Of a stretch of 64,000 nucleotides of DNA, positions 1-12,008 are shown piece by piece; position 1 is the first letter of the stretch; every line of letters starts with the position of its first letter. Origin of the DNA: Gentiana macrophylla (taxonomy: Eukaryota > Streptophyta > Magnoliopsida > Gentianales > Gentianaceae); the NCBI GenBank assembly GCA_026214975.1, contig CM047807.1, positions 64,955,824 to 65,019,823 of the forward strand. The letters run 5' to 3'. Position numbers and translations under genes: made by a program. The notes under the pieces were generated by a model, which was not told the DNA's origin, made no database searches, and worked only from the letters and a program-made list of their open reading frames with translations.

Positions 1-474
1 ACAACAAGGAATGAGTGATGCGATCTATTAGAAAAGTTCAACAAACTTACTCTTGTGAGTTATCCTATCCCATGAACTTTTTGAAGAATTCAAAAGGCTA
101 CATTTTCCAAAGAATTACACAAGAGAAGAATCCATGAATTCATTTCTGAAGGCAAGGAAAGAAAATCTCTTTTATAAAGAAAAGATGATGAAAATGAGAA
201 AAGAGTCTGCTAAGAGATCTGCTGGATGATCTACTCAAGGGAAGTTCATATGAAAGATTACAATCGATGAGGCTATGAGGTCAAATCTTGACGAAATAGA
301 AGATTACTTCGGAAAAAGTTTCTTTGGAAATATGGGTAAGTTAATCTCATGGGGATTATGTAAGACAATCAGTGAGATTGATTATTTGCCATGGACAAGA
401 AAATAGCTAGGTCAATATTGGCTTTTGATGAGATGTTGAAGATGTTACTGATCAAGCAATTTAGATGAAGTCAA
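1..474 (+). mobile_element. Copia-A internal 3' fragment
   Basis: This is the left flank of Copia-B. It continues directly at 32214 once Copia-B and one copy of its GTCAA duplication are removed, and it runs into the LTR at 32393. It is therefore read as the interior of a plus-strand copia element just before its 3' LTR. A degraded reading frame (for example IDEAMRSNLDEIEDYFGKSF near 260-330) is visible but is broken by stops, and I do not recognise the protein. The element's pol would lie left of the window. Confidence 0.55.
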
Positions 475-1864
475 TGTTAGGTGTAGTGCCCGAAAGATAA
501 TTATATAATTGTTTTAGGACAGATTTAATAATTCATCTTATTATATGCATGTATGCTTATAATTAAGACACTACTGAAAACCCTAAGTACCTCATTTATG
601 TGATCACATAACTCAGTGTATGGCTATACACAAGAGGATTGATTTAGTGAGATTTACTTAAAATTAACTTAGTCCGTAGCGTTTATTAATCTGAGTACGG
701 GTCTCATGATTAATTTGCTATTAATGTGCCCGAAACACTTGGTGTGTGATCTAATCCGATTTATCGGTAATAGGAGTACCTAATGGGGCATTTATATATG
801 ATGATAATCATATATAGCGGACCGATTTGATTTGAGTTCTCGATATAATTCCGTGTCGAGAAGTCTTATCGAATCACAAGATGATCATATATGGATTAAT
901 CTCAATCTGAGGTGATCACAGCATTTATTTGCTTGGACTAGGGTAGGGTTTGATGTGTTAGTAAGGATCACTTCGCGATTATGTGGTCCAACACTTCTCG
1001 TTGGCTCTATTCTCGGATGAGTGAGTAGTACGTGTTATCACGAGATATGAAATCCATTCCTTCCTCGGAAGTAGATGACACAGTTCCTCTTATTTGTTAA
1101 CCCTAGAAGCGATCGATGGGCCCAGTTCATACTATATTAGTGGTGAACTAATTGATCACTAGGGGGTTAATGGTAAATAAGGATAATATGCTTCGAGAAG
1201 GGTTTACGGAGATATCCCGAATGGAAGTGAACAGTCTATGGATGATTTATCCGTATGTAATGATTATATCAGTGGACGCTTATCAACTCATAGGTGAGTG
1301 TAAGTTTATATCTATATTCAGCAGAGTTCAGTTACGGGTTTATGGTGGTGTAATCCCGGAATTAATAAATTGAATATAATTGTTCGGTCAGACGAATAAT
1401 TTATTTAATTTATTGTAGCTACTGAATATGGGTCCATGGTCCCCGACGTGGCTCCTAACATAGCATATATTTTCTCGTCGTTTCACCTCAATTATAATTA
1501 AATAGTTGGATTGGACTATTTAATTGATATGTGGATTAATTGTTTAGTTGGACTAGATAATTAAATACATGGAAAAGAATTTTTTCGTGGACTCGGCCCA
1601 TTGTGGTGTAACATGCGCATGACCTAATTGTTTGGGGTGTATGGCCACATGTTGTTAATTGTTATTTGTTAGGAAATTAGTTTTATTAATAAATAATAAG
1701 ACATGTGATTAAATTATTTTTGTGTTAAATAATTTAAGGAAGAGAAAATCTTTTGTATATCCTAATTAATTTAGTAATATTTTAGATTTATCTTTTTAAG
1801 GAAAAGGATTAATTTAATAATTAATGGTTAATTATTAAATCTTTGGAGGACAAGGATTACTCTC

Positions 1865-1873
1865 CTATATAAA
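1865..1873 (+). promoter_or_regulatory. TATA box in Copia-B 5' LTR
   Basis: CTATATAAAGAG lies in a short GC-poor context about 290 bp (insert excluded) before the LTR end, the usual place for an LTR transcription start. The equivalent site in the 3' LTR (about 31806-31815) reads CCTAAATAAAG, so its TATA core has mutated. Confidence 0.55.
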
Positions 1874-2159
1874 GAGAGTTCTCCCAAGCCTTTTTGACAA
1901 TCACATTACACGCATATTAGTGTGTATTACAGCTTAGAATTTTTGGCTATAATACTAGGGTTTTGAGTTGGGATAATCCTCGGGATTATTCCGTTAGCAT
2001 ATCAAGGAGGTCCGGCGGCTTGAAACACTACATGTCGGAAGACTATGGCTTCTCATCTGGATTGGATCTTGGATTGAAGATTGTTCTTGGAGTTTATTCA
2101 CCATAAACTGGTAAGCAATCTAACCCCCTCGTAGGTTAGATCTATTTATTTTATGTATT

Positions 2160-3960
2160 TGATCGGGGTCAATCAGGTTATAATATACTTGACCACCATA
2201 AACCAATACTAGCAAGAGGACTAGGCCCATCGTAGTATAGCTATAGTGAATCAAGGTCGATCCCACAGGGAACCAATTGTGGATCATCTTATATACAAAC
2301 AATTAATTAAACATGTCAAGGACATAGAGGCGGTCTACGACCAACATAAAACAAGAAAGGTAAAGACACGACTCGACACAACGTAATTAACCTCCCCAAT
2401 TATAGTCTTTATCGTTTGGACCTAGATAATTTATATAATAAATTGAACTTATTAACTGTCAATCCGTTTGTATCTATCTCAGGATTGGCTCACGGAGTCG
2501 TCCTCTTTAACTTGACTTAGCACCGGTTAGGTTGCTAGATCACTGTGGTATTGTTACGTGACTTCACCTTTTGGGTTTCCATGTCATATAACTCACACGC
2601 TTACGATACTAAGGATGCCGATATTAACCGTACACCTCGTCTAGGCAACATTCCTATGGTTAGGCGTACTTATACTTCCTAAACGATTACTCAAGCTCTC
2701 GTCCAACTAGCAATTACCAAGTTATAGTCTCATGCTAATCTCGACGTCGCGATAATCAGTGCATGCAATTCCCAAATATAAACCTACCTAGATATTCTTT
2801 GAGCGTCCGTGAAGAGCAATTCATATGCCTACCTAAGAGTTTTATATTGGTATTTCCTTTTTACGCTTTTAATTAAACTAAGCGAGTAACGTAGCCATAG
2901 CCATACCTCTTGAGATGATAAATTCTATTAAGTTAACCTAACCATAAAGATGTGGCCATTTAACGGATAAAACAGGGCTCGGTCGACCGAATAGGTGTTC
3001 TCGGTCGACCGAGTGAACTCGATCGGTCACCCGAATCAATTTCGTCCCAGATTACATCCTGAACGTATCTCTCGGCGTTTCATCATACAGAATCGATTAA
3101 ACGATGGTTAAATAAAGCATTCATATAAACTAACTTAGATACACATTAATTAAACAATGCAGATTCATGGATAGAAACTAAGTGTATGACGTAGGTTATG
3201 GGATCCTCATAGACAAGGCTTCGCCACATCCATAACGACATAACCTAGATCTACATCATCTAGCTATGAATTAACTAACTCAAACAATAAAGCATAATTG
3301 GGGGGATTAATTACTTAAAAGAAAGAAACAGACAATAAAAGCTTACATATTTGCAGCCCTTAATTTGCCGGAAACCCTCAAATTATTCTACATTGTATCA
3401 AAGCTATGAATAGAGTGATTTTATTGAATGATATTCTAAGGTATTCAAGGTGTGTCTTTACAATTTCGTAGCTGCTTGCTTATATAGAGGTTTTTGCCGA
3501 CTTAGGGTGGTTCTAGAAGATAAGCACGATATAAGCCGGAAACCGCCCCGAAGCTGACACTCGGTCGACCGAAGCTATAGGCTCGGTCGACCGAACCTAA
3601 CATTTTCACACGTTAATCGTTTTTCTCGTCTATCTTGCTCCCAACTCCACGCTTGTGTGTTGATCTGATTTCTCTAATTTATCTCTTGATTAATGCTCCG
3701 ATTTTCTTCCTTATTATCTTGAGATCTATTGATTGAATGACATTTATCCTCTCGATTTGTCGTGATCTACAAAATCAGCATTTATCGCACAATAAATCAG
3801 CTTTTAATAATGAAAACGGCTAAATACCAAATATCATATTAATAATCACTTAACAATAAATAATAAATATAAACATGTGATTTAATATGAAATATATATT
3901 ATTAGTCTCGATTTAAGGTCAACGTTGATGACTTTTACGGGTATAATTTGACCGTCATCA
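2160..3960 (-). repeat. LARD-1 3' LTR
   Basis: This 1801-bp LTR matches 7898-9709 almost throughout. It carries four perfect copies of the palindrome TCGGTCGACCGA (2979, 3001, 3561, 3583), and a minus-strand TATA box near 3479. It ends at CCGTCATCA next to the purine tract. Confidence 0.93.
3478..3510 (-). promoter_or_regulatory. LARD-1 core promoter module (3' LTR copy)
   Basis: Read on the minus strand: CCACCCTAAGTCGG, a short A-rich spacer, then CCTCTATATAAGCAAGC. The TATATAAG is the probable TATA box. The same arrangement occurs in the other LTR (9214-9243) and, with small changes, in LARD-3 (55195-55228). The function is inferred from TATA position only. Confidence 0.5.
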
Positions 3961-6636
3961 ACTACCCCCCACTTAAACTTTGATTGTCCCGAACAAAGCA
4001 TCAATAAGTCATTTCCCAAGACAACATTTCCCATGGTCAGGTCATACTTACGCAAGAAGCTCAAGTCAACTCATACTAGTCATGCTCATAAGATATCCAT
4101 TATTCACTACTCACTATAATCAAGTGATGTGTGCATGTGCATTTAGTTTTATATATTCGTAGCAAGATTAGAGTTTATGCCAACTTCGTAATCTCAACCT
4201 ACCAACCTCATCATTCATACTTCTCAAGCCTTTAAATTTTTGAAGCACTAGAGCAATAAGCAAGAGCGTATCTATAAGGTTTTTGGACTTGGAGACCGAG
4301 TACTACTCAAAGCCTCTTAAAAGTTGAATTTCTTCAATTCTTCATATTTTTCAAATACTATTAATCTCAAGGAAGAAAACTTTTAGAGTATCCCCTATCT
4401 TAGATCATGCATAGCATCGAATATTACCACAAGCGCGGGCTACTTTGGTAATGCTACTACAAGCCCAAAGTGTCTAACATTTTGCTAAAACACAGTGCGT
4501 CTCAAGCTTATTACTCCGCTTTTGTTGGCAAGAAGATAAGAATACATCAGCCAATAAGTATCGACACTAAGTCTACATAACCAATCATCTATGCAATGTA
4601 CACATAATTTCTTCAGTTATTATGATTTTCGCGGTATACTCGATTCACAGATTGAGTAATTGAATAATAAATAACTACTTGCAAAAACGGGCATGAATAT
4701 CCTTAAATTTACTTAACATAAGTATAAAATGATCACGTACTCATGCAACTTGGTTTATTTCCTATCAATTCTTAGCTAGGAACTCACAATTCTAAGGGTA
4801 CGAGATACATAATATGGTATTTATTCAATTTTTCAATTTTGTACCGTTTCATTCAATTTTCCATTATAACATAACATAGCTAAGTCTCCTACCCCCCACT
4901 TAAACATGGCATTGTCCTCAATGACACAAATAAATGAGAATTTAAGAAAAAAGACTTAGCTCTGGAACGGATCCAAGTAAAGGAAAAAGATCGGAGTAAA
5001 TTTCAACACGTCGTGGAGAGATAGACACATCCTGTATAAGCAAACAAACTCCACGAAACCATAAAATACCATGTCTATGGAAGTTATAAAATAATGTGAC
5101 AGTAATTAGGTATGAATACCGAAAAACAGTTTAAGCCACTTTATTTTATACAACCAATGACAAGGGAAAAAAAAAATACTAAATAGAAAGAAAAATAAAC
5201 AAGCAACTAAAGATGGTGGTCTTCATCTACAACCTCCACCGCCTAAATATTCTTAAAACTGGGTGGAGAAGACGAAGATCAAAAAGCATTACCCGACGTG
5301 GGAAAACACGAGGGTGACTCGATCGAAAAGGTATTCAATCCAGGAAAAGAGAAACTTGGTAAGGTATAACAGATTGAATGCGACCTATTGGCTAAAGATA
5401 AAATCAAATACTTAGCGCAGAAACTTCTCGCTTGCATTGGACATCAACAACTTAGGGAGATGTAGCTACTCCTCGAAATTTCTAATAACCCAATGTATCA
5501 CATAAAAGTCAAAACCGTCATCAACAAGGTCGGATCGGTGTGATAGTTCAGAACAAAACTTATCATCTAGAAATGCCGGAATAGACGGAAAAAATGTGGA
5601 ATTTAAAACTTCCGGTAGAAAGATAAGTTGTACTGTGATCGAACCAAAAACCTTTAAAATCTAGCTAGGGTCAGAGCTACACTTCCCCCAACTAGGATCA
5701 TGAAAATCAAAATGATAAAAGATAATCATTAAAGCTTAGCAATATTTCAAATTTGTAAACAAAATGGAGGTTGAGAGTATGATGGGTTTAGAAAAAGATA
5801 CACATAAGGTTGGGAAGAAAAGAGAAAGGGTGGGTACGAAATTGTGTTCATGGGTGGGTTGAAAATGGTTAAGGCATTGAGATTGGGTGGGAGAGTGAAA
5901 CGGATGGAAAGAAAGAGAGGCGATGAAAGAATGGTTAGAAATGTGAACTGTTGGGGCAGATTGGTGAGAGGATCGAAAAGGTTGAAGGTGACAAAGTGTA
6001 AAGGGAAAGATAAGGATAATTGCAGAATGAATTGCACATCACTTTGGATTTTCACTTGGATCACCTAAAAAGTTTTAGAATTTGACCAAGATTGTTCTTG
6101 TTCACACCAATCATTCTCTGTTACATTTTCAATAATTCTCAAGTTCTCTTAATGCCTCCATCTTAAGGTGGATTGCTAAATTTCCTTTTCTGTAGCAATT
6201 TCTCGACTCTCCTACGGAACTCTATTTCACGTGGCCTATCTTGAGTAAAAAAGTTTTGCACATCCTTAGCCCAATGGCCATCGGAACACGGCAAAATAAA
6301 AAACCTCAACATATGTCACGTTACTCTTATTTGACTCAAGGAAAACAAAACCTAAAATCCTAAAAAGAAATCCTAAGGGTTTTAAAGAAGTAGTTCTGAG
6401 TTTTGAGTCCTCAGCTCGACTTTCCAACCAGTATCCTTGTCAGTTATCATTCTTGGATTGCCAGACTTTGACCCTCTGAGCACTATTAGAGGTGGCTTGT
6501 CGCTTTTGCGGATTAATACCCTTCCCTTGGTTGTGAGACCTAGGAAACGACATTTATCCATATCATTTATCCAAAGCTCTTACCTCGGCTCTCGTTTTAG
6601 GAATTAGTGAATTCTAAGAAACTCGGTCAAATTACG

Positions 6637-6983
6637 GTTTTGGCCTTGACAATAAGAAACAATGAATCAAAGTACTCCGAATAAGGTCGGTTATGTAGGC
6701 AAGCCTACACCGTCTTATTCGTTGGAACATATGTGACAGTTCAGGCCAATCCGTCAAGATTAAGCCCGTTTAGCCCGAAGGTTTATCGGCTATGCTAAGT
6801 CTTGTCGAATCAACATAACGTACATCACACGTGGAGGGAATTGATTGAGCGAAGCTCGGTTGAACTCGCCCGACCATGGTTAAACCATTTCGAACCTATG
6901 TACAAAGATTCTTCGATTTCTAAATTGTCACCCAAAGTGTAATCTCGTTTTTGTTTAAGGTGGGTTCACTGAGAAGCCATCAC
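6637..6983 (-). repeat. Block shared with Copia-B interior (18259-18616)
   Basis: Read on the minus strand this block is collinear with 18259-18616 plus, from GTGATGGCTTCTCAGTG to AAGGCC(A/G)AAACCGTAATT. By eye about 85% of positions agree, with small indels. It lies inside the interior of a tRNA-Asp-primed element here and of a Met-primed copia element there, in the same orientation relative to each element. No conserved reading frame is obvious. Confidence 0.8.
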
Positions 6984-7873
6984 CATAAAACTCAACGAAA
7001 GCAGAAGATTGTGTTCTCTCAAAACTCAACGTCTTCTTTAGATTGTGAATGCTTAAACTACACAATTTGTTGCTCCCATGGCCAGTAGAAGCAATTTCAT
7101 GCATAGGACCATGAGATTTTAATAGAACTACGAGGAACTCTTTATTCACTGCTTCCTTTCAACGACTACATGTTTCCCTACACCCTCTAGATGAGACAGA
7201 TTTGGGGCAAAACCTTCGACACTAATAAAATTAATCTTACAAACCAACTCCGGGCTAAGATTCATACTAAGGTTCATGTATAGGCTAACTTATGCTCAAA
7301 AAACCAAAAGGTAGTAAAACATAAGCAAAAAAGGTAGTACCTTGCCTTCAACATTGTACCACGAAGAATTTAAGCCTTTAAAAAAATTTTGGAGCCATCT
7401 TTGTGCTTTAAATGTATTGCTTCCATTGCTTTTCCCATCTTAGATTCGTAGCTCCACATGTTTGCTGGGTTATTTTCATAGCGACCGCGAAAAATTACTG
7501 ACTCAGAATATTGCTTCCTGGTTTACGCAAATGTAAGAAAAACAAAAACAGACCCGTGGACGATTTTAACATGGTTTCCCATGCTCTGCTCGGACCTACG
7601 GATTAAACATCTGAGGATAAACAGACACGCGAAATTCCGAAAAATAGAACGAGAACAAAACAAAAATATTATAAGTTCTCGATTCGACCGAATGAGGTCT
7701 CTCGGTCGACCGAATAATTTTATTTTTTTATTTTTTATTTTTTTTTTTTTTTTTAAGTGGAATTTTTGAGACAAAGCGAACAACCAGGAGGGACTCAAAA
7801 CATAAAACAGACTTCTAAAACATAAAACTTGACATGAATAAGAAAATTATTTATATATAAAATTGACCGTTGG

Positions 7874-7891
7874 TTCCCGAAAACGGCGCCA
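7874..7891 (-). promoter_or_regulatory. LARD-1 primer-binding site (tRNA-Asp-like)
   Basis: The minus strand reads TGGCGCCGTTTTCGGGAA, starting five bases after the 5' LTR end (GATCA|AGTTT). It differs at a few positions from the tRNA-Asp primer site TGGCGCCGTTGCCGGGGA seen intact in LARD-3. It fixes the orientation of the element. Confidence 0.75.
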
Positions 7892-7897
7892 AAAACT

Positions 7898-9709
7898 TGA
7901 TCGGGTCAATCAGTTATAATATACTTGACCACCATAAACCAATACTAGCAAGAGGACTAGGCCCATCGTAGTATAGCTATAGTGAATCAAGGTCGATACC
8001 ACAGGGAACCAATTGTGGATCATCTTATATACAAACAATTAATTAAACATGTCAAGGACATAGAGGCGGTCTACGACCAACATAAAACAAGAAAGGTAAA
8101 GACACGATTCGACACAACGTAATTAACCTCCCCAATTATAGTCTTTATCGTTTGGACCTAGATAATTTATATAATAAAATGAACTTATTAACTGTCAATC
8201 CGTTTGTATCTATCTCAGATTGGCTACGGGAGTCGTCCTCTTTAACTTGACTTAGCACCGGTTAGGTTGCTGGATCACTGTGGTATTGTTACGTGACTTC
8301 ACCTTTTGGGTTTCCATCTCATATAACTCACACGCTTACGATACTAAGGATGCCGATATTAACCGTACACCTCGTCTAGGCAACATTCCTATGGTTAGGC
8401 GTACTTATACTTCCTAAACGATTACTCAAGCTCTCGTCCAACTAGCAATTACCAAGTTATAGTCTCATGCTAATCTACGACGTACGTATAATCAGGTGCA
8501 TGAAATTACCAAATATAAACCTACCTAGATATTGCTGAACGTCCGTGAAGAGCAATTCATAAGCCTACCTAAGAGTTTTATATTGGTATTTCCTTTTTAC
8601 ACGTTTTAATTAAACTAAGCGAGTAACGTAGCCATAGCCATACCTACTGAGATGATAAATTCTATTAAGTTAACCTAACCATAAAGACGTGGCTATTTAA
8701 CGGATAAAACAGGGCTCGGTCGACCGAATAGGTGGGCTCGATCGACCGAGTGAACTCATTCGGTCACCCGAATCAATTTAGTCCCAGTTACATCCCCTGA
8801 ACGTATCTCTCAGGCGTTTCATCATCTGAGCAGTTAAATTGAATTAAGTAAAGCATTCATATAAACTAACTTAGATACACATTAATTAAACAATGCAGAT
8901 TCATGGATAGAAAACTAAGTGTATGACGTAGGTTATGGGATCCTCATAGACAAGGCTTCGCCACATCCATAACGACATAACCTAGATCTACATCATCTAG
9001 CTATGAATTAACTAACTCAAACAATAAAGCATAATTGGGGGGATTAATTACTTAAAAGAAAAGCAGACAATAAAAGCTTACATATTTGCGACCCTTAATT
9101 TTCCGGAAACCCTCAAATTATTCTACATTGTATCAAAGCTATGAATAGTGTGATTTTATTGAATGATATTCTAAGGTATTCAAGGTGTGTCTTTACAATT
9201 TAAGTAGCGCTTGCTTATATAGAGGTTTTGCCGACTTAGGGTGGTTCTAGAAGATAAGCACGATATAAGCCGGAAACCGCCCGAAAGTGACACTCGGTCA
9301 ACCGAGTGACACTCGGTCGACCCGAAGCTATAGGCTCGGTCGACCAACCTAACATTTGCACACATTAATCGTTTTCGTCTATCTTGCTCCCCACTCCACG
9401 CTTGCGTGTTGATCTGATTTCTCTAATTTATCTCTTGATTAATGCTCCGATTTTCTTCCTTATTATCTTGAGATCTATTGATTGAATGACATTTATCCTC
9501 TCGATTTGTCGTGATCTACAAAATCAGCATTTAACGCACAATAAATCGGCTTTTAATAATGAAAACGGCTAAATACCAAATATCATATTAATAATCATTT
9601 AACATTAAATAATAAATATAAACATGTGATTTAATATGAAATATATATTATTAATCTCGATTTAAGGTCAACGTTGATGACTTTTACGGGTATAATTTGA
9701 CCGTCATCA
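7898..9709 (-). repeat. LARD-1 5' LTR
   Basis: This 1812-bp copy matches 2160-3960. Relative to that copy it shows a CTCGATCGACCGAG variant at one palindrome and an extra palindrome-like unit near 9290-9325. A minus-strand TATA box (CTATATAAGC) is at about 9214-9222, followed upstream by the same CCCTAAGTCGG element. Confidence 0.93.
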
Positions 9710-9797
9710 GTATTTTGGTTGACTGGATATAGATCTATACTATTCCGCTGAAAAATCGGGTGGATCTTTGATCCATCCGGTGATATTACATCTAACA

Positions 9798-10302
9798 TGT
9801 GGTATCAGAGCCTTTGATCTAGCAATCAAAGTATGTAAATTTTAGATCTAAGGAGTGGAATAAGCATGTTAGATTGTATTTATTTTTCGTTTTATTATAA
9901 ATTCAAAAATATCATGTTGTATGCTTGTGAATGTCGTGGATGAAGAGATGGATTGAGTTGGTATTGTTCACCAGTAGATCTATTTTGTAGCTCTCTTGTT
10001 TAGTAACAATTGAGAATAGGATTTGTATTCTAATTTAATGTCAATCTAAAATTATGTGTGAAAATAGCATATTTGTTGTAATTTTTTTTATATTCCTGGC
10101 TCGAAATATCAAGATCTTGCTGAAAAGATGAAGATCAAGGAGAAACCCAAGGTATGAACGAGGAGAAACGGCTAAAACCTGTATTTTAATTAAAATTCTG
10201 CGCTACAGGACTTTCTGCGACGTAAAAAAGCGTCGCTATAAGTCTGTTTTTTATAACACCCTATTCGGCTAGGGTTTACTAAGGCGGCTGTTATTAATTT
10301 TT
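9798..10302 (+). mobile_element. Copia-B leader with initiator-Met primer site
   Basis: TGTGGTATCAGAGCCT at 9798-9813 directly follows the 5' LTR and is the standard copia initiator-Met primer site. The ~490 bp that follow look like an untranslated leader: AT-rich, with no open frame. I see no gag start before the retroposon insertion. Confidence 0.8.
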
Positions 10303-10322
10303 TTTATATAAACTGTTTTGTT

Positions 10323-11303
10323 TTGTTTTTACATGAAATACGAAAGCTTTTATTAATCGGATAAACCGAACTTTACAACGCGGCAGAAACCCGCACTACA
10401 ACGCGGCCAAAAACCGCTCTACAACGCGGCCTAGCCACAAAATAGACAACCTAGATTACAACAAAGCCAAATAATAGGTTGAATCAAGGGTGCTGAACAG
10501 AATGAAACTTTCCAACAGAAATAATTTCTTAAGGAGGCGTTCAGACACGTGAATCCTCCCGGCAACCTATTATTCGACTCACACAAACTAAAACAAAAAA
10601 CAAAAAACACAACAACCGCCGCCACCGCCTACGCTCCGCCAAGTCCTTGCAAGCTAGCCGCCCCTCCTAGTACCAAACGACAAATCACGAGCTGCGACGA
10701 ATTATGCCACAGGTGACGGGGAAACGAAAGCTGCCACGAATGACCATCGACAACCCGAGATCCGCAAGCGATAGTAGAAAGTCGAGGGCTGAACCTCCGA
10801 GAAAAAACTCCTCAGAACCGAACTACTCAGCCGCAACAACCAAAGGAAAGCCAGCAGCAAGAACAACGAAGAGTAGAGGCAGCGTCACCGGCATCCTCCC
10901 AAGCCCCAGATCTAAAAGACAACATCGACCAACGCCACCAAAAGTCGTCGGAAAGTTTGTCAGACCGCCAAAGGAAAAGCCAACCACTCCCTCCTGATCG
11001 AAAATCGAAAGAGTGAAGCAAATAGCTTCCAGCCAACCCGAAGCACCGGGCGAAGACGACGGAGTAGAAGATCGAGCAAAACAAGAGAAAGCAAGGGAGG
11101 AGAATACAAAAGAAAATAAACTAGAAGAGGGAGTATTTACAACAGTGAGTAGGTAATGGACGCCAGTAGCACAAGGCCACCGGCGTCAAGAGGAGATTAT
11201 GCAAAGGGGGCCGGCTGGGGAATAAAGGGGCGAGAGAAAAGAAGAGGACTCTAGAAGGGGCCGAATTATTTTCCACTCAAAAGTGTCGACTGTCGAGAAA
11301 ATC
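10323..11303 (-). mobile_element. Retroposon insertion (SINE-, LINE- or transcript-derived)
   Basis: A 20-bp direct repeat (TTTATATAAACTGTTTTGTT) lies at 10303-10322 and 11304-11323. The insert has an A-rich end on the minus strand (ATGTAAAAACAAAACAA, left side) preceded by AATAAAAGC, as for reverse-transcribed polyadenylated RNA. Its 981 bp are GC-rich compared with the host element. They hold an 85-codon minus frame (10827-11084, Ser/Trp/Cys-rich) and three iterations of a GCCGCGTTGTA-like unit near the tail (10378-10434). I recognise no protein, RNA polymerase III box or LINE motif. It may be a processed pseudogene or a truncated non-LTR element. Confidence 0.75.
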
Positions 11304-11645
11304 TTTATATAAACTGTTTTGTTATGTCTGCCGAATTTGAGCACAAAAAAAAAACAAAAAATTTATTTTTCTGGAAAATAATTTATAAACAGCCGCACAC
11401 ACTACAAGAAAAGTGGGTTTCAGTGACAGGAATTTAATGAGAGGAGACAAATGCACTCACTACAAGCAAATAATTTAGACTTTTAGTGAGAGTTAAAAAT
11501 ATATATAGCTAATACGTGTAGTTTTTAACTATACACATCTGAATCCTGTCACTATTGTATCTTATCCCGTCGTTATGCATACATATGAGTATTATCCTCT
11601 CACTATAACTAACATTTTTACACCTAATAAATTTAACATTTTTTT

Positions 11646-11648
<3 letters not shown>

Positions 11649-11692
<44 letters not shown>
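11649..11692. repeat. (AT)22 microsatellite
   Basis: An uninterrupted AT dinucleotide tract inside the 5' subterminal region of the CACTA element. Confidence 0.95.
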
Positions 11693-11694
<2 letters not shown>

Positions 11695-12008
11695 TTTTAG
11701 ACCTAATGAAATACCTCGATTAAAAGACATAAACACATTCGAGATCTCAAAATTCTACTTCCCGACAAAGAAAATCGCTGAGACGGCCTCGTCGTCCACC
11801 GCGGAATCCCTGAGGGAGTCTTCCATGTATCATCGGTCCCCGATTTCATTAGTATTCTTCAATGACTCCCTTTTTTTTTCCCATTCTCTTTAATTTCCTC
11901 TCTGTTCGATGTTTATTCTTCAATTTGGGTGCAATTTATTAGGGTTTTATGCGTTTGAGTCGCAGCCACAAATCATGATGCATTATAATCAAATCAATTC
12001 TTATACAG

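Larger units (their letters stand above)
3961..7897 (-). mobile_element. LARD-1 internal region, non-coding
   Basis: The purine tract (minus strand, about 3961-3976, AAGTGGGGGGTAG) borders the 3' LTR, and the primer site lies at the other end. The ~3.9 kb between shows no retroviral protein motif on either strand. The longest open frames, such as 5747-6064 minus (Pro/Phe-rich), have no zinc knuckle, DTG, YVDD or DDE signature. A 347-bp block (6637-6983) is shared with Copia-B. A single TCGGTCGACCGA palindrome (7702) and a poly-T run (about 7738-7755) lie near the primer site. Confidence 0.8.
2160..9709 (-). mobile_element. LARD-1, non-autonomous LTR retrotransposon (tRNA-Asp primed)
   Basis: Two 1.8-kb LTRs (2160-3960 and 7898-9709) bound a 3.9-kb interior without gag-pol. 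The ends in element orientation are TGATGACGG...GATCA. A perfect GTATT duplication lies at 2155-2159 and 9710-9714, and removing the element restores the Copia-B LTR exactly as seen at 32118-32137. The primer site and the purine tract both show minus-strand orientation. A long non-coding interior fits a large retrotransposon derivative (LARD); the tRNA-Asp-like primer site links it to Athila/Tat-type gypsy elements by inference. Confidence 0.93.
475..9797 (+). repeat. Copia-B 5' LTR, split by LARD-1
   Basis: The LTR sequence is 475-2159 plus 9715-9797, joined across LARD-1 (2160-9709) and its GTATT duplication (9710-9714). It matches the 3' LTR (23401-23507 plus 30573-32208) through most of its length. 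Compared with the 3' copy, the 5' copy lacks roughly 24 bp near 2020. It ends in CATCTAACA immediately before the initiator-Met primer site. Confidence 0.93.

Noticed and set aside
5747..6064. 105-codon minus-strand open frame in the LARD-1 interior
   Set aside because: Phe/Leu/Pro-rich composition comes from a purine-rich strand. No motif, no conserved neighbour, and an equally open frame on the other strand.
9800..9813. tRNA-like matches at 9800, 48918 and 59909 (Met) and 7874, 41464 and 56313 (Asp)
   Set aside because: They are 12-18 base primer-binding sites next to LTRs. No cloverleaf or polymerase III boxes surround them.
10704..10997. 97-codon plus frame opposite the retroposon's coding strand
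   Set aside because: The insert's polarity (A-rich end on the minus strand) makes this the antisense of a Ser/Trp-rich minus frame. Basic Pro/Arg text is a composition effect.
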